Of a stretch of DNA of 5,365 bases, positions 1 to 4,838 are shown piece after piece; within the stretch, counting starts at the first letter, position 1; the number at the start of each line of letters is the position of its first letter. The position numbers and the translations under genes were made by a program. The DNA comes from Candidatus Zixiibacteriota bacterium (GTDB taxonomy: Bacteria > Zixibacteria > MSB-5A5 > GN15 > PGXB01). Where the stretch lies: assembly GCA_030642025.1 (NCBI GenBank), contig DAOWOO010000117.1:1-5365 (forward strand), written 5' to 3'. The notes under the pieces were generated by a model that was given only the letters and a program-made list of their open reading frames with translations, did no database searches and was not told where the DNA came from.

Positions 1-1
1 C

Positions 2-67
2 TGGGAGCTTGATTACCGACTGAGAAACAGGCTGATTCCGGATTCAAAATCCATTCAATCTGATTAA
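2..67 (+). CDS. Possible 3' end of an upstream gene (partial, uncertain)
   Basis: The second forward frame is open from the window edge to a TAA at 65-67 and gives about 21 residues ending in SKSIQSD. The other two forward frames stop within the first 30 bases. A 21-codon open stretch is easily due to chance and I recognise no family in it. The only support is that something must end upstream of the candidate glnS promoter. Treat it as a placeholder for a gene tail that extends left of the window. Confidence 0.2.
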   Translation, partial: WELDYRLRNRLIPDSKSIQSD

Positions 68-95
68 ATTGCATCCGGCCATATTGTTTTTCGGT

Positions 96-123
96 TTGCT
101 TTTGCAATTGATGAGACTATACT
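96..123 (+). promoter_or_regulatory. Candidate sigma70-type promoter for glnS
   Basis: TTGCTT (96-101) and TATACT (118-123) are separated by 16 bases. The -10 box matches consensus at 5 of 6 positions and the -35 box keeps TTG. A start near 130 would leave a 5' UTR of roughly 110 bases. That leader contains a small AT-rich hairpin (129-133 with 138-142, loop TCGG). I see no T-box or other riboswitch-like core in it. The call rests on box matching alone. Confidence 0.35.
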
Positions 124-241
124 GACAGATTATTCGGATAATAACGGGTGAAGTGATTGGCGTTTTGCCCGAAATTGAGATAATGAACAATAGTGACGCC
201 TAACCGACCTCTCTGTTTGAGCAATAAATGAGGATGTTGTC

Positions 242-1933
242 ATGGGAAAAGAAAAAGAGACTGAGTCAGTAGATTTTATCCGGGCGATTATCAACCGGGA
301 TCTGGGAAACGGCAAAAATGACAGACGGGTGCATACCCGGTTTCCTCCTGAGCCGAACGGCTATCTGCATATCGGACATGCCAAGTCGATATGTCTGAAT
401 TCCGGTATTGCCCGTCAATACAACGGCAAATTCAACCTCCGTTTTGATGATACCAATCCGGCCCGGGAAGAGACTGAATACGTCGAATCGATTTTGGAGG
501 ATGTCCGCTGGCTGGGGGCCGACTGGGAGGACCGGCTTTTCTATGCCTCGGATTATTTCAATAAATTGCATGAATACGCGGTGAAACTGATAAAAGACGG
601 CAAGGCGTATGTCGATGATTTAATGGCCGATGAAATCAGGGAATACCGGGGTACCCTGACCGAGCCGGGCAGGGAAAGCCCATACCGAAATCGAACGGTC
701 GAGGAAAATCTTGACCTTTTTGAAAAAATGCGCGCGGGAGAGTTTCCCGACGGTTCCCTGACCCTCCGGGCCAAAATCGATATGGCCTCAGGCAATATTA
801 ATATGCGCGACCCGGTTATGTACCGGATCAAACATGCTGAACACCATCGAACCGGAAACAAATGGTGCATTTATCCGTCATATGACTGGACGCACGGACA
901 GTCCGATTCTATTGAGGGAATTACGCATTCGATATGCACGGTCGAGTTCGAGGATCACCGTCCGCTGTATGACTGGTTTCTGGATCAACTGGAAGTGCAC
1001 CATCCGCAGCAAATCGAATTTGCACCGTTGAACCTGACATACACCGTGCTAAGCAAGCGCAAACTTCGGCAATTGGTGGAAGAAGGACATGTCAGCGGGT
1101 GGGACGATCCCCGAATGCCGACTATCGGCGGGCTTCGCCGCCGTGGCTACACCGCCGAGGCGATCCTCGATTTCTGTGATCGTATCGGTGTCGCCAAGCG
1201 CGACAGCGTCGTCGATATCGCTCTTCTGGAACATTGTCTCCGAGAGGAATTGAACAGGAGTGCCATGAGAGTGATGGCCGTCCTGAAACCGTTGAAGGTG
1301 ATTATCGACAATTACCCCGATGATACAGTGGAGGAACTTGAAGCGATAAATAATCCGGAGGATGAATCAGCCGGGACACGTATGGTGCCGTTTTCACGGG
1401 AGATATATATTGAGCAGGATGATTTCCGCGAGGACCCGCCGAAGAAGTTTTTCCGGCTCGCTCCCGGGCGTGAAGTGCGGCTCAAACATGCCTATTTTAT
1501 CACCTGCGATCGCGTCGTGACAGACGAAAAAACCGGCGAAATTACCGAACTTCATTGTACTTATGATCCCAAATCAAGAGGCGGCGCCTCGCCGGACGGA
1601 CGGAAAGTAAAAGGAACACTGCACTGGGTTTCGGCGGCGCATGCTATCGATACCGAAGTGCGGCTTTATGATTATCTGTTTGGTAAGGAGGATCCGCTGG
1701 TAACTGATGGAAATGCGGATTTTACATCAAACCTGAATCCTGATTCTCTCGAGGTTTTGACATCGTGCAAGGTTGAGCCGTCGCTGGCCGAATCCAAACC
1801 GGGCGACAGGTTCCAGTTTTTGCGTCATGGATATTTCTGTGTGGATTCGGTTGATTCGAAAAAGGGTAAGCTATTTTTCAACCGAACCGTATCGCTTCGT
1901 GACAGTTGGGCCAAAATTGAAAAGAAAAAATAG
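242..1933 (+). CDS. glnS: Glutaminyl-tRNA synthetase (GlnRS)
   Basis: This enzyme charges tRNA-Gln with glutamine in the cytosol using ATP (class I aminoacyl-tRNA synthetase). The protein has 563 residues, close to the 554 of E. coli GlnRS. Motifs are visible in order: the N-terminal RFPPEPNGYLHIGHAKS block with HIGH at about 43-46, FDDTNP at about 68-73, the tRNA and substrate-binding region YDWTHGQSDSIEGITHS, the LYDWFLDQL helix, and the KMSKS equivalent LSKRK at about 270-274. The remaining C-terminal part corresponds to the two anticodon-binding beta-barrels and appears complete. Non-discriminating GluRS is unlikely, because PPEPNG and LSKRK are GlnRS/eukaryotic-GluRS subfamily signatures. 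The ATG at 242 is supported by GAGGA (230-234) with 7-base spacing, and the start lies just upstream of conserved sequence. Having GlnRS means the cell can make Gln-tRNA directly rather than only by Glu-tRNA amidation. The gene appears monocistronic and ends at a strong hairpin. Confidence 0.97.
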   Translation: MGKEKETESVDFIRAIINRDLGNGKNDRRVHTRFPPEPNGYLHIGHAKSICLNSGIARQYNGKFNLRFDDTNPAREETEYVESILEDVRWLGADWEDRLFYASDYFNKLHEYAVKLIKDGKAYVDDLMADEIREYRGTLTEPGRESPYRNRTVEENLDLFEKMRAGEFPDGSLTLRAKIDMASGNINMRDPVMYRIKHAEHHRTGNKWCIYPSYDWTHGQSDSIEGITHSICTVEFEDHRPLYDWFLDQLEVHHPQQIEFAPLNLTYTVLSKRKLRQLVEEGHVSGWDDPRMPTIGGLRRRGYTAEAILDFCDRIGVAKRDSVVDIALLEHCLREELNRSAMRVMAVLKPLKVIIDNYPDDTVEELEAINNPEDESAGTRMVPFSREIYIEQDDFREDPPKKFFRLAPGREVRLKHAYFITCDRVVTDEKTGEITELHCTYDPKSRGGASPDGRKVKGTLHWVSAAHAIDTEVRLYDYLFGKEDPLVTDGNADFTSNLNPDSLEVLTSCKVEPSLAESKPGDRFQFLRHGYFCVDSVDSKKGKLFFNRTVSLRDSWAKIEKKK

Positions 1934-1956
1934 ACGGATATATTTTAATATCAAGG

Positions 1957-1987
1957 AAAAGGCCGCCGGAATCGGCGGCCTTTTATT
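1957..1987. terminator. Intrinsic terminator shared by convergent glnS and DUF1573 gene
   Basis: A perfect 12-bp stem pairs 1957-1968 with 1973-1984 (an AAAA/TTTT base plus GGCCGCCG/CGGCGGCC) around a four-base loop GAAT. It lies 24 bases after the glnS stop and 13 bases beyond the DUF1573 stop. On the + strand a T-rich tract follows. On the - strand the tail is TTTTCC, so termination is probably stronger for glnS, but the stem can serve both genes. Confidence 0.9.
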
Positions 1988-1996
1988 ATATGCTTC

Positions 1997-2710
1997 TTAT
2001 TTCTCAGGGAGCGTGACGATATTGCGTTTTACCGGCACCGTAAACCGGGTTGTGTAACTATCATCAACCTCGAATGTAAATGATTTTTCAAAAGGCCTTT
2101 TCAACCCCTCCCCGACAAGCCTTATTTCACCTTTGGCGTTTTTACCGGCTTTGATCTTCTTGGGCAGTTTAATTTCAGCCAGATTGGCCGGGAAAGAAAT
2201 CATGGTCAGGTTCAGATCATGATCGGATACATTGGAAATTGTGAACTTCATCTTTTTCCGTTTCTTATCTCCGAATTGAGTAAGGTCGAGTTTATAGGGT
2301 GAAATAACCAGGGGATAGGTCGAGTCGGGACGGATTTCAATCAAAGATGTGATTCTCAGGGTATGTTCGGGATTGGTCTCATTGGTTCGGATTCGCGGTC
2401 TCTTGGTGGTCATGCCGCGGTAACTTCTGGTATCGAAAATAATCTCCAGCCGCGTGCTGTCGCCGGCAGATAATAAATTGCTTTCTAATGGGGTCCTGGT
2501 ACAACCGCAACCAGGGATTACCTTGACGATTCTGAGTGTGTCATCGCCGGTCGATTTCAGCCAGAAGGTATGAGAAACTCTGGCATGCTGGGGCACATTG
2601 CCGAAATCAAAAGCGGATTCCGGCAAAGTAAGTTCCGGCCCGGCCAGGCATGGTGAACTCAATAGCCAACCGGCAATAAGCAGTGTCATAACGGATGATA
2701 GTGTTTTCAT
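1997..2710 (-). CDS. Secreted DUF1573 (ASH/HYDIN-like Ig fold) protein
   Basis: A 237-residue exported protein of unknown molecular role. Residues 1-23 form a Sec signal peptide: a short K-containing start, a hydrophobic run around 7-17, and SPCLA before G24, a plausible signal peptidase I site. The cysteine at 21 is preceded by SSP, which is a poor lipobox. The first domain (about 25-125) has the DUF1573 hallmarks FDFGNVPQ near 34-41, a conserved Thr-Phe strand, and the PGCGCT motif at 66-71, whose two cysteines could form a disulfide or bind a ligand. A second, more divergent beta-sandwich (about 130-235) includes the FTISNVSDHDL segment. The family is typical of cell-envelope proteins in Bacteroidetes-like bacteria and is thought to serve in protein-protein contacts. 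The start is firm in frame, because a TAA directly precedes the ATG, but the upstream AGAAGA is only a weak ribosome site. The gene is a single unit convergent with glnS. Confidence 0.88.
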   Translation of the reverse strand: MKTLSSVMTLLIAGWLLSSPCLAGPELTLPESAFDFGNVPQHARVSHTFWLKSTGDDTLRIVKVIPGCGCTRTPLESNLLSAGDSTRLEIIFDTRSYRGMTTKRPRIRTNETNPEHTLRITSLIEIRPDSTYPLVISPYKLDLTQFGDKKRKKMKFTISNVSDHDLNLTMISFPANLAEIKLPKKIKAGKNAKGEIRLVGEGLKRPFEKSFTFEVDDSYTTRFTVPVKRNIVTLPEK

Positions 2711-2812
2711 TTACAGAATCTTCTATGTCGTTTTATTATTATTCGCAGTCATATGTCGGGTAATAGTCCCATGCTTCAAGGGAACGGCAGCCTCCGGCAT
2801 ATCTGAAAGTCT

Positions 2813-2840
2813 AATATAAAAATTCTGTCGGGACTGTCAA
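2813..2840 (-). promoter_or_regulatory. Candidate promoter for the DUF1573 gene
   Basis: On the minus strand a perfect TTGACA (2840-2835) is followed after 16 bases by TATATT (2818-2813), a 5 of 6 match to the -10 consensus. Transcription would start near 2806 and leave a 5' UTR of about 95 bases before the ATG at 2710. It points away from the mini-gene promoter about 40 bases further right, so the two form a divergent promoter region. Confidence 0.6.
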
Positions 2841-2880
2841 TCAAATAGGCATTTCTCTCAATCTGGCCCGCATTTTTCTA

Positions 2881-2910
2881 TTGCGAAAAATTAAAAAGAG
2901 ACGATATTAT
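2881..2910 (+). promoter_or_regulatory. Candidate promoter of the small transcription unit
   Basis: TTGCGA (2881-2886) and TATTAT (2905-2910) are 18 bases apart, and the stretch between them is A-rich. The expected start is near 2917, which puts the Shine-Dalgarno sequence at the very 5' end of the RNA. It drives a predicted transcript of about 145 bases that ends at the terminator near 3060. Confidence 0.5.
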
Positions 2911-2920
2911 AAATACACAG

Positions 2921-2934
2921 GAAAGGAGGTGGTC
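2921..2934 (+). promoter_or_regulatory. Extended Shine-Dalgarno sequence
   Basis: GAAAGGAGGTGGTC matches the full complement of the usual bacterial 16S rRNA 3' end (GAAAGGAGGTGATC) at 13 of 14 positions. The one difference still allows a G-U pair. The GGAGGT core ends 8 bases before a GTG codon, which is near-ideal spacing. It is far stronger than the ribosome sites of the ordinary genes in this window. Confidence 0.75.
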
Positions 2935-2938
2935 GATA

Positions 2939-2974
2939 GTGAAATCAAATTTATGTGAGGTGGCTGCTACTTAG
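2939..2974 (+). CDS. Candidate 11-codon ORF (small peptide or leader peptide)
   Basis: A GTG start at 2939 and TAG stop at 2972-2974 give MKSNLCEVAAT. The case for translation is the exceptional Shine-Dalgarno match 8 bases upstream, a promoter-like sequence just before it, and an intrinsic terminator about 55 bases after the stop, so the ORF sits in its own compact unit. The peptide has one Cys and no signal peptide or membrane segment. It shows no run of a single amino acid beyond Ala-Ala, so a classic amino-acid attenuator is not obvious. It could be a functional micropeptide, a leader peptide controlling RNA folding downstream, or incidental to an RNA that pairs with ribosomes. I do not recognise a family. 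Confidence 0.45.
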   Translation: MKSNLCEVAAT

Positions 2975-3027
2975 CGATGCCCTTTTTATATGTTGGGTAT
3001 GCTGAGTAAATCCCAACAGTTTACCGG

Positions 3028-3060
3028 CCCGGCGGCCTTATGCCGCCGGGTTTTGTTTTT
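3028..3060 (+). terminator. Strong intrinsic terminator of the small unit
   Basis: CCCGGCGGC (3028-3036) pairs perfectly with GCCGCCGGG (3042-3050) around the loop CTTAT, and TTTTGTTTTT follows immediately. A nine-pair, all-GC stem with an adjacent T tract is a textbook Rho-independent terminator on the + strand. It separates the mini-gene from the 97-codon gene unless it is antiterminated. Confidence 0.92.
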
Positions 3061-3106
3061 AATAAGCATCTGAACATCTTAAATAAATACTGGCCGGGTA
3101 TTATCT

Positions 3107-3135
3107 TTCATAAATAATTCCGATAAAGATATAAA
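3107..3135 (+). promoter_or_regulatory. Candidate promoter of the RHH-like gene
   Basis: TTCATA (3107-3112) and TATAAA (3130-3135) are spaced by 17 bases, matching consensus at 4 and 5 of 6 positions. The predicted start is near 3142. The -10 box falls between the two arms of a perfect inverted repeat, so a protein bound there would block RNA polymerase. A second TATTAT at 3099-3104 lacks a well-placed -35 box. Confidence 0.4.
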
Positions 3136-3148
3136 AGAGGAATTATTT
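3112..3148. promoter_or_regulatory. Perfect 10-bp inverted repeat, candidate operator
   Basis: AAATAATTCC (3112-3121) and GGAATTATTT (3139-3148) are exact reverse complements separated by 17 bases. Arm centres are 27 bases apart, roughly two and a half helical turns. The repeat flanks the candidate -10 box and ends 15 bases before the ATG of a likely DNA-binding protein, which suits an autoregulatory operator. If transcription starts upstream of 3112 instead, the same sequence could form a long-loop hairpin before the ribosome site. Confidence 0.45.
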
Positions 3149-3163
3149 TCTGGGAGTTGAAAA

Positions 3164-3457
3164 ATGCAGATTCTAAGACCCGTTGAAAAAGACAAAAAGA
3201 AAAAATCGTCCCCGCCCGTGGATAAATCAATTTGTGTATCCGACGCAAAAATAGATAAACAGGGTCAGGCTTGGAAAAGGGAGTCGATATGGTTTCGCCA
3301 GGAACTTCTGGGCAAATTAAAAGTGGTGTCGCACTTTGAAGGCAAGGCCATTCAGCAGTTGATTGACCAAGTCCTTGATAAATTTGTCACGGAAAAATTT
3401 GAAAATTCCGTCGCCATGAGAAAAATGATCGGCCAGTCGGATTCCGAATCAAAATAA
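3164..3457 (+). CDS. Small ribbon-helix-helix-like protein, probable DNA-binding regulator
   Basis: A 97-residue cytosolic protein that I do not recognise by name. Residues 1-36 are polar and lysine-rich (a KDKKKK run at 9-14) and probably disordered. Residues 39-44 could be a beta strand. They are followed by a helix at about 45-58 (QELLGKLKVVSHF), a turn at EGK, and a second amphipathic helix at about 61-78 (AIQQLIDQVLDKF). That strand-helix-turn-helix order, with hydrophobics in register and a 'KAIQQLID' second-helix start, resembles the RHH (CopG/Arc) fold. The tail (80-97) is polar. The start is supported by GGGAG (3152-3156) with a 7-base gap. No toxin-like partner sits beside it, so an antitoxin role is not supported. 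The upstream inverted repeat suggests autoregulation. The fold call comes from pattern reading only; the ORF being a real gene is more certain than its function. Confidence 0.7.
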   Translation: MQILRPVEKDKKKKSSPPVDKSICVSDAKIDKQGQAWKRESIWFRQELLGKLKVVSHFEGKAIQQLIDQVLDKFVTEKFENSVAMRKMIGQSDSESK

Positions 3458-3521
3458 GGCGGCATTTTCCCCTCGTTAATCCCGGCGGTCGCTCCATTTG
3501 CTGGCATGGGTGGTCGCCTGA

Positions 3522-3547
3522 TTAATGTACCTGGCTTAATGTATGGC
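3522..3547 (+). repeat. Short imperfect tandem repeat before the methyltransferase gene
   Basis: TTAATGTA occurs at 3522-3529 and again at 3536-3543, each followed by a TGGC (directly in the second copy, after CC in the first). The period is 14 bases. It lies 33-58 bases upstream of the likely start of the RlmL-like gene. It may be a protein site or chance. The rest of the 122-base gap 3458-3579 shows no clear terminator or promoter. Confidence 0.35.
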
Positions 3548-3579
3548 TTTCTATTGTGTTTCTTTTTATCATAGTGGGT

Positions 3580-4758
3580 ATGGGAAAAAGCACCAAAAGC
3601 TGTCCGTTGGTGGCCACGACTCTTTACGGGCTTGAGGATGTTCTAGCGGATGAATTAGAATCGCTCGGCGCCAGTAACGTCAAGACTATGATCCGGTCGG
3701 TGTCGTTTGAGGGAGACCGGCGCCTGATGTATAAGACCAATCTATGGTGCCGCACTGCGATCCGGATTCTCAGGCCAATCAAAACATTCAATGTCTCCGG
3801 TGATAATGAACTATACCGTCGGGTGAAAGGTGTCAAATGGTCTGATTTTCTTGATACCGACGGTACTCTCGCCGTGGATGCCGTGATCACTGATTCCGTA
3901 TTCGACAATTCGCATTATGTCGCCCAGAGAGTAAAAGATGCCGTTGTTGACCGGTTTCGCGCCGAAACCGGACGGAGGCCATCAGTCGATCTGGCCAATC
4001 CGGATTTAAGAATAAACCTGTATCTGAAAGAAAACAGTGCGGTTCTGTCTCTCGATTCATCCGGCAAATCATTGCACCGACGCGGCTACCGAATGGAAAA
4101 GGGTGAGGCTCCCTTAAATGAAGTCTTGGCCGCGGGAATTTTGGCCCTGTCTGAATGGGATATGAAAATGCCGCTTATAGATCCGATGTGCGGTTCAGGG
4201 ACATTTGTTATTGAGGCGGCCATGATGGCCAGAAATATCGCTCCGGGGTTTGCCCGCCGGGAATTCGGCTTTATGAGGTGGAAGGATTACGATCCGGCCG
4301 TTTTCAGGAGTCTCCGAATTGAGGCGGAGCATTCAATAAAGCCGGGATTGCCGTTTGAAATTGTCGGCTCGGATAGTGATCGGGTATGCATCAGGCAGGC
4401 AAAAGCCAATGCCGCGCGGGCGAAAGTGAACGAAGATATAAAATTCGAAATACAGACATTTGAAAAACAGAATCCGCCTCCCGCACCCGGTATTTTAATA
4501 ACCAATCCACCGTACGGCGAACGGATGAAAACCGCTGATATCAACGCCTTCTACCGCATGATAGGGGATACCCTCAAGAAAAAATATGACGGCTACAGGG
4601 CTTTTATTCTGGCCGGTAATCTTCCTGTTATCAAGCAGGTCGGCCTCAGAACCTCAAGGCGTATTGCCCTGTTTAACGGTCCTCTGGAGTCCAGACTTGT
4701 CAAATATGAGATTTACCGGGGGAGTCACAAGAAGAAAACCGCCCGACCGTCAGAATAG
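3580..4758 (+). CDS. THUMP-domain class I SAM-dependent rRNA guanine-N2 methyltransferase (RlmL-type, COG0116)
   Basis: Predicted to transfer a methyl group from S-adenosylmethionine to the N2 of a guanine in 23S rRNA (G2445 in E. coli RlmL; the exact target here is inferred). From the ATG at 3580 the protein has 392 residues. The N-terminal part (LVATTLYGLEDVLADELESLGA) is the typical ferredoxin-like start. A THUMP domain for RNA binding spans about 50-165, ending in the family-typical LHRRGYR. The Rossmann methyltransferase domain carries the SAM-binding motif DPMCGSGTF (201-209) and the catalytic motif NPPYGER (309-315). The length fits stand-alone proteins such as B. subtilis YpsC. The C-terminal RlmK half of gammaproteobacterial RlmKL is absent. 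The frame is open back to a GTG at 3556, and GTG 3574 is also possible. I chose ATG 3580 because it begins where family homology begins, but no start has a good ribosome site. A DNA adenine methylase label, often given to NPPY proteins, is less likely because of THUMP. Confidence 0.9.
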   Translation: MGKSTKSCPLVATTLYGLEDVLADELESLGASNVKTMIRSVSFEGDRRLMYKTNLWCRTAIRILRPIKTFNVSGDNELYRRVKGVKWSDFLDTDGTLAVDAVITDSVFDNSHYVAQRVKDAVVDRFRAETGRRPSVDLANPDLRINLYLKENSAVLSLDSSGKSLHRRGYRMEKGEAPLNEVLAAGILALSEWDMKMPLIDPMCGSGTFVIEAAMMARNIAPGFARREFGFMRWKDYDPAVFRSLRIEAEHSIKPGLPFEIVGSDSDRVCIRQAKANAARAKVNEDIKFEIQTFEKQNPPPAPGILITNPPYGERMKTADINAFYRMIGDTLKKKYDGYRAFILAGNLPVIKQVGLRTSRRIALFNGPLESRLVKYEIYRGSHKKKTARPSE

Positions 4759-4838
4759 AGATATTCAGTAAGCCGTCCGAAATTCCGATATCTACAATAA
4801 CAGGGTTCATGCCGAAACGGCAATAAATCGGAGCGGTT

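Larger units (their letters stand above)
2917..3060 (+). ncRNA. Candidate short structured transcript (sRNA or leader RNA)
   Basis: The stretch between the candidate promoter and terminator would form an RNA of about 145 bases. After the 11-codon ORF two hairpins compete. In one, 2973-2982 pairs with 2995-3003 (nine pairs including one G-U, with G2976 bulged). In the other, TGTTGGG (2991-2997) pairs with CCCAACA (3012-3018) around a 14-base loop. They share 2995-2997 and overlap sterically, so only one can form at a time. The unit ends in the 3028-3050 terminator stem. This suggests a regulated or structured RNA, but it matches no class I can name. The next gene begins about 100 bases past the terminator. 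Confidence 0.4.

Noticed and set aside
130..241. Possible T-box or riboswitch leader before glnS
   Set aside because: No T-box core or terminator hairpin is present. The only structure is a five-pair AT-rich hairpin.
553..870. Long antisense open frames inside glnS and the methyltransferase gene
   Set aside because: They are shadows of the real coding frames, with no ribosome sites or recognisable protein features.
2731..2805. Short 25-codon reading frame in the DUF1573 5' UTR on the minus strand
   Set aside because: There is no ribosome site and no sign of coding constraint; such frames are common by chance.
3030..3039. CGGCGGCCTT shared by both terminators (also 1973-1982), suggesting a dispersed repeat
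   Set aside because: GC-rich terminator stems of this kind are common and the flanks do not match, so this is convergence and not a repeat family.
3116..3125. The 10-mer AATTCCGATA recurs at 4781-4790, also upstream of a gene, suggesting a shared operator
   Set aside because: Several identical 10-mers are expected by chance in 5.4 kb, and the second copy lacks the inverted arm seen at 3139-3148.
3164..3457. Toxin-antitoxin module
   Set aside because: The RHH-like protein could be an antitoxin, but the flanking genes are a methyltransferase and a terminator-bounded mini-gene, with no toxin family recognised.
4810..4822. TGCCG-AAA-CGGCA hairpin after the RlmL-like gene as a terminator
   Set aside because: The stem has only five pairs and is not followed by a T tract.
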